Shown one piece after another: positions 9,117 to 17,911 of a stretch of DNA of 64,000 nt. Each line of letters starts with the position of its first letter. Within the stretch, counting starts at the first letter, position 1. The notes under the pieces are model-generated. The model made no database searches. It was not told the DNA's origin and worked only from the letters and a program-made list of their open reading frames with translations. The DNA is from DATMRF01 sp035566435 (GTDB taxonomy: Bacteria; Verrucomicrobiota; Verrucomicrobiia; Limisphaerales; UBA8199): NCBI GenBank assembly GCA_035566435.1, contig DATMRF010000143.1, positions 1-64,000 on the forward strand, given 5' to 3'. The position numbers and the translations under genes are program-made.

Positions 9117-9780
9117 GGGTCAGGGGGATGATGTTTTGGCAGGCCGCGCCGCTCGAGTAGATGTGAAAACTCTTCGACGAAATTCCTGCGATGGGCGACG
9201 ACTACCAGCGCAGCCAGGATGGACACGCAGGCCACTTTGGACGCGTCATAGGCCAGACTCGCCGGCTCCCCCTCCCAAGATACACGCTCACGAACGGCAG
9301 GCAGGCAAACGCAAGCAGACCCGCCAACATGGTTCTCCGCACGAGGGGGCACAGGACGGCAAATGAAAGCGCGACGGCCAATGCCAGGCGAAAATCGTAC
9401 ACCACCAGCCCGCCCAATGAGGTAGCTATCCCCTTCCCTCCGTGAAAACGCAACTGCACAGGCCAAATGTGACCTGCGACGACCGACACCATGGCGAGTC
9501 CCACCAGCCGCTGATCGCGGGTAAGGTATTGCACCGCCGCAACGGCTAACATCCCCTTGACCACGTCCCCTACCATCGTTAACAAAAAACCGGCCCAGCC
9601 CAACGCTCGTCCCGCGTTCCTGGCCCCAACATTTCCACTCCCCAATTCGCGCAGGTCCGGGCCAGTTCGCCAACGCACCAGGTAATACCCGGTCGTGAAA
9701 CAGCCCAGAACGTAGGCGCCTAAAGCCGTGCCACCTGCCTGGTCCCAACGAACCGATTGCATTTGTTCAACCCAATGCAT
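9113..9780 (-). pseudogene. plsY: PlsY glycerol-3-phosphate acyltransferase, frameshifted near C-terminus
   Basis: PlsY transfers acyl groups from acyl-phosphate to glycerol-3-phosphate in the inner membrane, the first step of phospholipid synthesis in most bacteria. Diagnostic motifs are GSGNVGARNAGR near residue 45 and GHIWPVQLRFHGGKGIATSLG near residue 105. After VSVYLG the frame shifts. The expected tail, with a last membrane helix and HRRNFVEEFSHLLER, is found one frame over and ends at 9113, where its TGA overlaps the next gene's ATG. The break falls in a G-rich run (plus-strand C5-T-C3, 9268-9276) and needs one extra base. Without it the chain ends in unrelated residues at 9202. An assembly or sequencing indel is more likely than true loss, as the gene is normally essential. 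ATG 9780 is preferred over the upstream TTG. Confidence 0.8.
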
Positions 9781-9948
9781 GGCCCTGTTCAGGTCCTGCC
9801 CCAAGAATGCACAGAGGCGTCACGAGCGAACTCTAGCGGTTAAACGGACAGACTGTGAATCAAAAATTTCGCGCAAACATCGTTTCTTTCGATTTCGGCT
9901 TGCATGCGACCAAACGAGCGGCTTTTCTCTGTCGTGAAGGGACCACTT
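9781..9948. promoter_or_regulatory. Divergent intergenic region, plsY / oxidoreductase
   Basis: These 168 bases separate the divergent plsY and Gfo/Idh/MocA genes and must hold both promoters, but I see no clear -35/-10 pair. A GAAGGGA ribosome-binding site lies at 9936-9942, seven bases before the oxidoreductase ATG, and decides that start. Confidence 0.4.
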
Positions 9949-11091
9949 ATGAAACAGCTCAATATCGGACTCATCGGCTATGGCTTCATGGGACGCGCCC
10001 ACTCCAACGCCTTCCGCAAAGCAGGCAACTTCTTCGATTTGAAATATCAGCCTGTGCTCAAAGCGGTGTGCGGCCGGGACGCCGCGAAAGCGCAGGCGTT
10101 TGCTGCGAAATGGGGCTATGAATCCGTTGAAACCGATTGGCGGAAACTGGTCGCCCGCGGGGACATTGACTTGCTCGACATCGCCTGCCCCAACGACGTG
10201 CACAAGGACATCGCCATCGCTGCCGCCAAAGCTGGAAAGATGATCCTGTGCGAAAAACCTCTGGCCATGACTGGCCCTCAGGGTTTGAAGATGGTGCAGG
10301 CGGTCGAGAAGGTCGGCGTTCCCAACATGGTATGGTATAATTACCGGCGCATCCCCGCGGTCACGCTCGCGAAACAGCTCATCGACGAAGGTCGCCTCGG
10401 CCGCATCTTCCATTACCGCGCGAAGTTTCTGCAGGACTGGACCATTTCCAAAGACCTGCCCCAGGGTGGCGCGGGCCTTTGGCGCCTGGATGTGAGAGTC
10501 GCCGGCAGCGGTGTCACTGGCGACCTCCTCGCACATTGCATCGATACGGCTCTGTGGCTTAACGGCCCGCTCGAAAAGGTTAATGCCATGACGGAAACCT
10601 TCATCAAAGAGCGCAAACATAACCTCACCGGCAAAGTCGAAAAAGTTGGTATTGATGACGCCTGCGCGTTTCTAGCACGGTTCAAGAACGGCTCGCTGGC
10701 CACCTTTGAATCCACCCGTTACGCCCGTGGGCACAAGGCTTTGTACACCTTCGAGATCAACGGCGAACACGCCTCGATTTCCTGGGACCTGCACGACCTG
10801 CACCGCCTTGAGTACTTCGAACATCGCGACGAAGGCCGCCTCCGGGGCTGGCGCACCATCCATGTAACTGACGGAGACCACCCCTACATGGGCAAATGGT
10901 GGGTGCCGGGCCTGCAAATCGGCTACGAGCACAGTTTCGTGCACCAATTTGCTGATTTCCTCGAGGGCATGGCTACCCGGAAACCCGCCAGCCCGACCTT
11001 CCGGGATGCGCTGGAAACTCAATACGTCTGCGATGCCGTGTTGAAGTCGGGAAAGAACGGGCGTTGGGAAAAGGTCGAAACGGCCAGGTGA
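9949..11091 (+). CDS. Gfo/Idh/MocA family NAD(P)-dependent oxidoreductase
   Basis: A 380-residue cytoplasmic oxidoreductase. The N-terminal Rossmann fold has the dinucleotide loop GLIGYGFMGRAH at residues 6-17, and CEKPLAM near residue 102 includes Lys103, the conserved catalytic-region lysine of the family. The C-terminal alpha/beta domain contains GVTGDLLAHCIDTALWL, with the His and Asp typical of the substrate pocket. Family members oxidise or reduce sugars, inositols and their derivatives; with sugar genes nearby a role in sugar catabolism is likely, but the substrate is unknown. The start is set by the GAAGGGA site; the upstream ATG at 9904 adds 15 residues before the Rossmann strand. 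Confidence 0.9.
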   Translation: MKQLNIGLIGYGFMGRAHSNAFRKAGNFFDLKYQPVLKAVCGRDAAKAQAFAAKWGYESVETDWRKLVARGDIDLLDIACPNDVHKDIAIAAAKAGKMILCEKPLAMTGPQGLKMVQAVEKVGVPNMVWYNYRRIPAVTLAKQLIDEGRLGRIFHYRAKFLQDWTISKDLPQGGAGLWRLDVRVAGSGVTGDLLAHCIDTALWLNGPLEKVNAMTETFIKERKHNLTGKVEKVGIDDACAFLARFKNGSLATFESTRYARGHKALYTFEINGEHASISWDLHDLHRLEYFEHRDEGRLRGWRTIHVTDGDHPYMGKWWVPGLQIGYEHSFVHQFADFLEGMATRKPASPTFRDALETQYVCDAVLKSGKNGRWEKVETAR

Positions 11092-11543
11092 ACGAGCCGG
11101 GAAGCTAGCCGGAGGATTGCAAACAACGTTCGAGCAATTGGTTACGGCCGTGAATATTTAACGATACAGGATCCGCTCATGTAATCCTAAGTCACTCTGC
11201 TGCAATAGCCTAATCGACTCGATTCGCCAGCTGGTACAGGCCTGACGCAAAAGTGAAAAAAGCCCCATTTCCTGCTTGCAAGTCGCTAGGGAACGTGGCG
11301 TAGTTCTCCAAGGCACAGGTTAGCGTTATCACGCGGGCAACGAGCACAATCCAAGCTGCCTTGATAATTCGGGCCAGGTGGAGAATAATATATTGTGCGT
11401 GCGTGTCTGTCTTCCGTTGTTGGCGGTCTCCAAGAGTCTGGTGTGGCCGGCAGTACCGATCAAAGACCCAAGTTACGAACCGTTGTGGCTGATTGGTTTA
11501 CACGATTTGTGAACCAAAGCGGACCCTGTGCGTCTGATTATCT
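11092..11543. other. Intergenic region upstream of rpoD
   Basis: These 452 bases contain no gene. The first half shows nothing distinctive. The second half carries the rpoD promoter candidate at 11361-11389, followed by a leader of about 150 bases to the rpoD ATG. No conserved riboswitch was recognised. Confidence 0.6.
11361..11389 (+). promoter_or_regulatory. Sigma-70 type promoter for rpoD
   Basis: TTGATA (11361-11366) and AATAAT (11384-11389) are separated by 17 bases; each hexamer matches the sigma-70 consensus at five of six positions. Transcription would start near 11396 and give a leader of about 148 nt. It is the best promoter match I noticed in the window. Confidence 0.55.
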
Positions 11544-13406
11544 ATGCTGAATAGGAAAGAGAGCAAACTAACGGGCAGCCCCGCCAAGCAAGGCCGAAGC
11601 AGCCAGCGTACCCCGACGACCAAGCCGAGCCAGCCTCGGCGGCGTTTTATCATTTCCGCTAAAGCCGCCGGTCGTCCCGAGGTTCGTCCTCAGGAAAGCC
11701 CCAATGGCTCCTCCAAGTTCCACGCCCACCCTCCCCATCCGAAAGTTGGTCCCGGCGGTCAGCCCAAAGTGCCCGGTTCACCCCCTTCTCCCGTCGATTT
11801 GGCCGAGACCATTAAGACGCTTCTCCACCTGGCTCACGAGAATGGCCATGTTACTTACGACGACATCAACGACGTCCTGCCGGAGGGGATGTCGCCCGAC
11901 GATTTAGATGAACTCTATACCAAGCTTCGCGGGCTGGATGTAGAGATTGTCGATCATGCAGAGGTCGAACGCGCGAAACCGGCCGAACCCGAAGAGGAAG
12001 AAGATGCGCGGCTGGAAGTCCTGGACGACCCGGTCCGGATGTACATGAACCAGATGGGTAAAGTGCCGCTGTTGACGCGCGAGCAGGAAGTCGAGATTTG
12101 CAAACGCATCGAAGAAGCAGAAGCGGAAATGAAACGGCTGGTTTACAGCCTCGGTTTCACGGCGAAGGAACACATCGCAATTGCCGAGAAGCTGTTGTCC
12201 GAGCCGCCCAAGGAACGTTTTGACCGGGTGGTGGTCGATAAGAAAGTCGCCAACCGTGAGGGCCACCTCAAAGAGCTGCGCAATCTCATCAAGAAGATTC
12301 GCGGTCTCGATGGGAACGTGGACGAGAAATACCTCAGCTGGCAAAAGGCCGCGCAAAAGCATCGCGAGAAGGTCCTGACCAGTTTTCGAAAACTCGACAA
12401 AAGGCTGCAGGACACCTTTCCGAAGTTTTTCTACAAGCAGAAGGTCCTTGAGGACATGATCGTGGTTGCGGGCAACGTTCACGAGAAATTTCAGGCCAGC
12501 CTGCGCCGCATTCAGGAATTGGAATCGCACCGCAAATCGGGCGAGCAGCAATCCGCGCTCCATGGGGAGCGCACCAAGATCCAGGCCCTCGAATTGTTCG
12601 TGCGGATGCCCCGCGAGGACTTTTTCAAGGTGTTCGGCCAGCTGAAACGAGCCGCCGACCGCGCTCATCAGGCCAAGACCCACATGGCCGAAGCCAACCT
12701 CCGCCTCGTCGTGTCCGTCGCCAAAAAGTACACCAACCGCGGCCAATCCTTCCTCGATCTCATCCAGGAAGGAAATATTGGCCTGATGAAAGGCGTCGAA
12801 AAGTTCGAATACCGGCGCGGCTACAAATTCTCGACCTACGCCATCTGGTGGATTCGGCAGGCGATCACCCGCTCGATTGCCGACCAGGCCCGGACCATCC
12901 GCATCCCGGTGCACATGATCGAAATCATGAACAAACTCTGGCGCGCGCAGAAGCAGCTCACCCAGGAGCTCGGCCGGGAGCCGACTCCGGAGGAGATCGC
13001 CGACGAGATGCACATGCCGGTGGCCCGCATCAATTCGCTGCTCAAGATGGCCCAGCAGCCAATTTCCCTCCATGCCCCCGTCGGCGATGACGGCGATGTG
13101 AGCGTTGGCGATTTCATTGAGGACAAGAGCGCCGAGAATCCTTCGGATGTCACCAGCTACAGCCTGCTGAAAGAGAAGCTGGGCGACGTGCTCACCAGCC
13201 TGACCGAGCGCGAGCGCAAAATCCTCGAGATGCGTTTCGGTCTGGTTGATGGCTACGAGCGGACGTTGGAAGAAATCGGCAAGATGTACAACGTCACGCG
13301 CGAGCGCATCCGGCAAATTGAGGCCAAGGCGCTGCGTAAGCTGCGCCACCCCACGCGCGTCCGCCATCTGCAAGGCTTCCTCGACACGGAGGAGGAAGCG
13401 GCCTAG
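11544..13406 (+). CDS. rpoD: RNA polymerase primary sigma factor RpoD
   Basis: A 620-residue primary sigma-70 factor that directs RNA polymerase to housekeeping promoters. Region 1.1-like sequence at about 83-135 follows an unusual basic, Pro-rich N-terminus. Region 1.2 starts at 161 (DDPVRMYMNQMGKVPLL). A long non-conserved helical insert fills about 200-375. Region 2 lies at about 378-447 (NLRLVVSVAKKY, LIQEGNIGLMKGVEKF, YAIWWIRQAITR), region 3 follows, and region 4 ends with the helix-turn-helix EEIGKMYNVTRERIRQIE. All core-binding and -10/-35 recognition motifs are present, so it is the vegetative factor rather than an alternative one. It is monocistronic, with a convergent gene downstream behind a cluster of hairpins. 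Confidence 0.97.
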   Translation: MLNRKESKLTGSPAKQGRSSQRTPTTKPSQPRRRFIISAKAAGRPEVRPQESPNGSSKFHAHPPHPKVGPGGQPKVPGSPPSPVDLAETIKTLLHLAHENGHVTYDDINDVLPEGMSPDDLDELYTKLRGLDVEIVDHAEVERAKPAEPEEEEDARLEVLDDPVRMYMNQMGKVPLLTREQEVEICKRIEEAEAEMKRLVYSLGFTAKEHIAIAEKLLSEPPKERFDRVVVDKKVANREGHLKELRNLIKKIRGLDGNVDEKYLSWQKAAQKHREKVLTSFRKLDKRLQDTFPKFFYKQKVLEDMIVVAGNVHEKFQASLRRIQELESHRKSGEQQSALHGERTKIQALELFVRMPREDFFKVFGQLKRAADRAHQAKTHMAEANLRLVVSVAKKYTNRGQSFLDLIQEGNIGLMKGVEKFEYRRGYKFSTYAIWWIRQAITRSIADQARTIRIPVHMIEIMNKLWRAQKQLTQELGREPTPEEIADEMHMPVARINSLLKMAQQPISLHAPVGDDGDVSVGDFIEDKSAENPSDVTSYSLLKEKLGDVLTSLTERERKILEMRFGLVDGYERTLEEIGKMYNVTRERIRQIEAKALRKLRHPTRVRHLQGFLDTEEEAA

Positions 13407-13444
13407 CCTGAGTAGTTCAGCCCCCTGAATGTGGCGCAGGCCTC

Positions 13445-13553
13445 TCCCGCCGTGGCGGGACCCGATCGCAGGTTTCCAAACGTGCTGACGCTTCGCGGGA
13501 TTCTACACTGCGCCGACTTGGAAGTCGGCGATACAGCAGGCTTGGAAGCCTGC
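13445..13553. repeat. Three REP-like hairpins between convergent genes
   Basis: Three perfect short palindromes lie between the stops of rpoD and the GH172-like gene. One at 13445-13460 has a 7-bp stem and GT loop. One at 13511-13530 has a 9-bp stem CGCCGACTT and GG loop. One at 13536-13553 has an 8-bp stem GCAGGCTT and GG loop. The last two share a TTGGAAG centre seen in other palindromes of this window. They may end transcription from both sides, though none has a T-run. Confidence 0.7.
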
Positions 13554-13567
13554 GCTACGGGACGCGT

Positions 13568-15670
13568 TCAATGCGCCGGGTCGAGCTTCACGTAATCCAG
13601 CGCGAACATGTAGCGCTTAACCGCCTGGACGTTCGCGCCAACGATTTCCACGGTTAGTTTGTGGTTGCCGGCCGCCAGGTCGCGAGTGCCCATCGGCAAG
13701 GGGCCGGTGGGAACAACCGAAGCGTGGTAAAGGTCCAAGGAGCCGCCGAGTTTCAGCCCATCGACATAAAGCTGCACGATGCCGTAGTCGGGAGCCTTGG
13801 TGAATTGCATATTCAGCGTGTACGTGCCCGTCCTGGTCACCGGCAGCGCAAGATCCAACTTGTCGCCGGGTTTCGCGTCGATCCACCAAAGGTGGGCGTC
13901 GTTGCTCCATTGACCCGAGAACCCGCTCATGTCCTGCTCCTGCGGGTTGCCGCCAGTCTTGAAAAGGATTTTCATGCTTTCGCCTTCAATCGCACCTGGG
14001 ACTTTAAAGTTCTGAACCGGGGCCCAGTACCCGACCCTTTCGCGGAGCGGCACCGGGCGATACGGGTCCTTCCCGCCAGGTGCCAGGTACCAATAGGCCG
14101 TGGCGGCGTATAGCGTGGGCCGCTGGTTGGAGAAATACTTTTCGATGCAGCCTTCGAAGGAGCGTTGGAAGGGCACATTGTCCGGGATATGCCACCGGTT
14201 GACGGCGACGTGGCCTTTGTTGTTGCCGTCGTTGTGGGTCTGGTCGTGGTACGCGTTCTGGAACAAATGGGGGTCGCACCAGGCGTAGCCGAAGTAATCC
14301 TCCGAGCCGGTGCCGAAGGTCGATGGGAACTTTTCGCCATCGACGAAGAATTTCTCGTCCCCCTCACCCCACCACCCACCGCGCGGATTCCAAACGTGGA
14401 GCAGGACACCGGCGAACCGGCCCGCGCCTTCGGTCTTCAGAATAGGCCAGTCGATTCGGCGTTCCGGCTGCTCCGGCAAGAAGGCATCGCGATGCCATTT
14501 GGCGTGAAAGCGTCCTAACTGCTCAATCGGCCGCGACAGCGGATCGGAAGTCACCTCGAACGCGACTTGCCTTGTCACCTCTCCACCGTTTACCAACCGG
14601 ATTTCGGCCGCAGCGTCGAAAGGCATGTACCAATTGCAGTACCACCAGCCGTCCTCATCCAAACCGAGCGGCAGGGAATGATATTTGTTCGCGCCCGCGG
14701 CGGTCCCGAAGAAGTCGCCCAGAGGCGCCCATACGCTGGGTTCCTTTTCATCATCCCATTTGATCTGCAGGATCAGTTCACGCAGCAGGTCGAGGTCGGC
14801 CGGGGCAGCCGGGAGGTCCAGTTTCACGCGCAGACTGGTAATCGCTTGCGGTCCCAGGATTTTCGCAACTGTCGTGCTCCCGCCGCCGGCGACGGTCACC
14901 ATTTTCTTAAGGATCAGCTCGCCTGAGCCGTTCCCAGGGGGGATGGGTCCGCAGCGTTGCAGTGCGGCGTCCGCGTTGTCGAGCGCGGCATTCTCTTCAG
15001 GGCTTAAGTCCCTCTTGAAGGTCGGGACCTGCGTGCCTTTTGGAAAAGTTGAATACGTAAAATGGTAGTACGAACCCCAGCCGGGATCAGCGACGATCTT
15101 GCACGACTTTTGATACGGGATCGGAGTGTAATTGTTCCAACCGCGCGCGACGGTATGAACGAGGGCGCCGCGCGTGAACGGCGGGTTTTTGTGGTCGAAA
15201 TAACCGACGAACGGAAGGTCCACCGCCGGCTCGCTCGCACCGTCAAGGTAGATGCGAACGTGCCCTTCCCTGGGCATCGCCGACCAGGTGCGCCAGATGC
15301 AGCCTGGGCCTTCCATCTCTGCCAGCACCAACTTATCGCCTTCTTTGCGGATGATGCCGTTACCGTCGCCGTTGGCATCCCAGGCGACGTATTTGCCCGA
15401 CACGGCATCATACCGGCTCTTCCGATCGTAACTGGACCACTGGGCGCACTGCTCTCCAGTCGCGGGAAGGACGGCGAGCTGCTCCAGGTCGGTGAGCCGG
15501 CCGACCAGGTCCACGTAGGAAAGCGTTTGCTCGGCTGCAACGCGCGAACCGCATGCCGACAGCGTCAGGAGGACGCAAAAGACAAAACAGACTCGCCTCG
15601 CCTGGGGACGCGAGAGCCGCGGTTTGATTGGGGTGCAGTCCTGATTAGTTTGGAGTGGCTTCGGCTTCAT
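13568..15670 (-). CDS. GH172 / DUF2961 family glycosidase, exported
   Basis: A 700-residue exported protein. The signal ends either at lipobox LSAC (Cys40) or at V-A-A before Glu47. The N-terminal half matches the DUF2961 jelly-roll now classed as GH172 (CIWRTWSAMP, HVRIYLDG, GTGSEDYFGYAW and the Glu-containing SFEGCIE). A C-terminal beta-sandwich of about 140 residues may bind carbohydrate. GH172 enzymes act on alpha-D-fructofuranosides and related D-arabinofuranosides; which one applies here is unknown. The GGAGGCG ribosome site eight bases before the ATG supports this start. It is the last gene of a minus-strand run with the sugar-binding protein (30 bases upstream) and the permease, so it likely supplies the imported sugar. 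Confidence 0.82.
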   Translation of the reverse strand: MKPKPLQTNQDCTPIKPRLSRPQARRVCFVFCVLLTLSACGSRVAAEQTLSYVDLVGRLTDLEQLAVLPATGEQCAQWSSYDRKSRYDAVSGKYVAWDANGDGNGIIRKEGDKLVLAEMEGPGCIWRTWSAMPREGHVRIYLDGASEPAVDLPFVGYFDHKNPPFTRGALVHTVARGWNNYTPIPYQKSCKIVADPGWGSYYHFTYSTFPKGTQVPTFKRDLSPEENAALDNADAALQRCGPIPPGNGSGELILKKMVTVAGGGSTTVAKILGPQAITSLRVKLDLPAAPADLDLLRELILQIKWDDEKEPSVWAPLGDFFGTAAGANKYHSLPLGLDEDGWWYCNWYMPFDAAAEIRLVNGGEVTRQVAFEVTSDPLSRPIEQLGRFHAKWHRDAFLPEQPERRIDWPILKTEGAGRFAGVLLHVWNPRGGWWGEGDEKFFVDGEKFPSTFGTGSEDYFGYAWCDPHLFQNAYHDQTHNDGNNKGHVAVNRWHIPDNVPFQRSFEGCIEKYFSNQRPTLYAATAYWYLAPGGKDPYRPVPLRERVGYWAPVQNFKVPGAIEGESMKILFKTGGNPQEQDMSGFSGQWSNDAHLWWIDAKPGDKLDLALPVTRTGTYTLNMQFTKAPDYGIVQLYVDGLKLGGSLDLYHASVVPTGPLPMGTRDLAAGNHKLTVEIVGANVQAVKRYMFALDYVKLDPAH

Positions 15671-15700
15671 AAATCGCCTCCGAGTCAGTCGTCGCCTGCC

Positions 15701-16684
15701 TCATTTCAGCTCGATCCCGCCCTGCCCCATCGATTCCTTGTCGAAGACTCTCGAACCCAGTGTGATTTCCTTCGGCACTTTCTCGCCCACCAGGATTTTT
15801 AGAGCCGTCTCGATCGCCTCGCCGCCACCTGTGGGATACTGAAAAGTCGCATCAAGAATTCCCTGTTTTACATAGATGACTCCCTCCTGCGGGAGCGCGT
15901 CGATGCCGACAAACAGCATTTCCTTTTCGCGCCCGGCGGCTTTGGCCGCCAGATAGGCTCCATGCGCACCGGGGTCGTTATGCCCATACACGCAGTCAAT
16001 CTTGTTGAAACGCGCGAGTGCCGACTCCATTTCCTGGCGGGCATTCGGCTCCAGCCATTTCATGTCCGCGTCGAAAATGATCTCGATTCCCGTCCCGGCG
16101 AGCGCCTCCCGAAACCCGGCGTCGCGATCCTGGCCGGGCGTCGAGGTCATCAGCCCTTTCAACTCGACCAGCTTGCCCTTACCACCGAGCTTCTTGACGA
16201 TCCATTCGCCCGCGGCGTGGCCTATTTTCTTGTTATCCGCGCCAATGAAACAGGTGTAATTGGTACCGAGCAGGCGCCGATCCAGCACAATGACCGGTAT
16301 GCCGGCGTCCATGGCGCGGGCCACCGGGTCCGTGAGCGGCTGCGCTTCTTTTGGGCTGATGATGATCAGGTCCACGCCGGCGCTGACAAATTCCTCGATG
16401 TGCGACCGCTGCTTGAGCGTGTCGTTTTGCGCATCCTTGAAAATGACCGTCAGGTTCGAATGCATGTCTGCAGCCGCCTTGATTTGGGCATTCATTTCCA
16501 CGCGCCATGGCTCACCCAGGTTGCATTGGCTCATCCCGATGGTGTAGCTCGATTTCGCCCTCTTCGGGCCACTTGGCTGCGAAGGCTGGGCCTGGTCGGT
16601 CTTGCTACAGCCCGCCATCAAGAGAATATTCAAGGCGAGGCCTAGAATCAGAGGAAAGATGCTGCTTTTCGCGTTTTGGCGCAT
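15701..16684 (-). CDS. Sugar ABC transporter substrate-binding lipoprotein (RbsB-like)
   Basis: A 327-residue periplasmic-binding-protein type 1 lipoprotein with lipobox LMAGC (Cys26). After a short linker, the PBP fold shows YTIGMSQCNLGEPWR, LIIISPKEAQPLTDPV, a hinge near GIPVIVLDRR, TCFIGADN, and the second-lobe VYGHNDPGAHGAYLAAK. These are hallmarks of ribose/xylose/fructose binding proteins. It would bind a monosaccharide or small oligosaccharide outside the membrane and deliver it to the permease encoded just upstream. The start at 16684 gives a regular lipoprotein signal; the in-frame ATG at 16729 touches the permease stop and adds 15 residues. Confidence 0.9.
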   Translation of the reverse strand: MRQNAKSSIFPLILGLALNILLMAGCSKTDQAQPSQPSGPKRAKSSYTIGMSQCNLGEPWRVEMNAQIKAAADMHSNLTVIFKDAQNDTLKQRSHIEEFVSAGVDLIIISPKEAQPLTDPVARAMDAGIPVIVLDRRLLGTNYTCFIGADNKKIGHAAGEWIVKKLGGKGKLVELKGLMTSTPGQDRDAGFREALAGTGIEIIFDADMKWLEPNARQEMESALARFNKIDCVYGHNDPGAHGAYLAAKAAGREKEMLFVGIDALPQEGVIYVKQGILDATFQYPTGGGEAIETALKILVGEKVPKEITLGSRVFDKESMGQGGIELK

Positions 16685-16730
16685 AATCGATTTCTTGATA
16701 ACGGGTTGTGAAGGGCTTGGAAAGAGCATA

Positions 16731-17825
16731 TTACTTGCGTCTTTTCTGGGCGAGAACGGCGACCACGATAATCACGCCGGTGAGCATCAGCCGGCTCGCC
16801 TCGGGTACCGCATTGATGCTTAGAATCTTTTCCAGGTAGCCAATCGTCAGCGTGCCGAGCAGAGTCAAGCCGATGCCACCGCGCCCGCCGGCCAACGTGG
16901 TGCCGCCGATCACGACAATGGCAATCGCGGTCAGTTCGTAGCCGATGCCTGCCTCCGGGTCGCCCTGCTGTTCCTGCGCCGCCTGGCAAATCCCCGCCAC
17001 CGCGGCCATCAGGCCACAGGAGGAATACGCGAGGACCTTCATCAGCTTCACCGGCACACCCGACAGCCGAGCCGCCTCCTCATTGCCGCCGATCGCATAC
17101 AATTGCCGTCCCCAATAGTGCCGCGACAACGCCACCCAGGCCACCACGGCGCAAACCAGGCAAATGACCGTCACCACTGCCACCTCTCCTCCAAGAATGC
17201 GGCTGTCGATAAACTTGAAAACGCCGGGGACATCGACATACCGGTAACTGCCGTCCGGGTTCTTAACCGCGGTCGAAACTTTCATCCCGCCGGAGATGGT
17301 CTTGGCAAGCCCGCGCGCAAAGACCATCATCGCGAGTGTCGCGATGAACGGCTGAATGCCGAACCACGCCGTCACGCCGCCGGACACAGCTCCGCAGGCG
17401 AGCCCCAGCAGCAGGCAGGCGGGGATGGCGACCGACGGCGCCCAACCCCAATGAATGCTCATCAACGAAAAGCTCACAGCGATGAAGGCCAGCATGCTCC
17501 CAACGGCCAAATCGATGCCGCCGCTGATGATCACCAATGTCATCCCGCAAGCGAGGATGCCGAAGACGGAGGCCTGTCGCAGCGCATCGCGGTGAGTGCC
17601 CCATTTGAAAAACGCGCCGTTGGCGTTGAAGCAGCACCCGATCATGAAGACCAGCAGCAGGGCCACCAGGGCGCGTGTCGCCGGAATACTCCAGAGCCGG
17701 GCCAGCGCATTAGAACGCGGTTCGCCCGGGCCGGGCAAACGCGCTCCGAGCGCGGCCTGTGATTTTGGCTGGGAGACCGAGGTATCGCTCATCGTGAACA
17801 GGGCGTTTTCCGGATTTGTTGGCAC
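16731..17825 (-). CDS. Sugar ABC transporter permease (RbsC-like)
   Basis: A 364-residue inner-membrane permease of the ribose/branched-chain (BPD_transp_2) family. Diagnostic segments are GMTLVIISGGIDLAVGSM near residue 95, FIATLAMMVFARGLA, the EAA-like cytoplasmic loop around IGGNEEAARLSGV, and GGTTLAGGRGGIGLTLLGTL near the end. It would pair with the downstream binding protein. No ATP-binding subunit (RbsA type) is encoded beside it or elsewhere in the window, which is unusual for this importer class. Start 17825 is the longest; an ATG at 17792 (MSDTSV) is equally possible. An 86-base divergent gap separates it from the methyltransferase-like gene. Confidence 0.9.
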   Translation of the reverse strand: MPTNPENALFTMSDTSVSQPKSQAALGARLPGPGEPRSNALARLWSIPATRALVALLLVFMIGCCFNANGAFFKWGTHRDALRQASVFGILACGMTLVIISGGIDLAVGSMLAFIAVSFSLMSIHWGWAPSVAIPACLLLGLACGAVSGGVTAWFGIQPFIATLAMMVFARGLAKTISGGMKVSTAVKNPDGSYRYVDVPGVFKFIDSRILGGEVAVVTVICLVCAVVAWVALSRHYWGRQLYAIGGNEEAARLSGVPVKLMKVLAYSSCGLMAAVAGICQAAQEQQGDPEAGIGYELTAIAIVVIGGTTLAGGRGGIGLTLLGTLTIGYLEKILSINAVPEASRLMLTGVIIVVAVLAQKRRK

Positions 17826-17911
17826 ATAGATAACAACCGCGCGTGCCGGGTCGAGATAAATTCCTTGGTTCCGAAGTTGCGCTTCAACGAAATTCGCGCT
17901 ATGGAATTTGC

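Noticed and set aside
9262..9285. Programmed -1 frameshift signal in plsY
   Set aside because: No X-XXY-YYZ heptamer is in frame and no pseudoknot is evident; an indel in the C5-T-C3 run is simpler.
11904..13373. 489-codon open frame on the minus strand opposite rpoD
   Set aside because: Antisense to a conserved sigma factor over its whole length, without any family motif.
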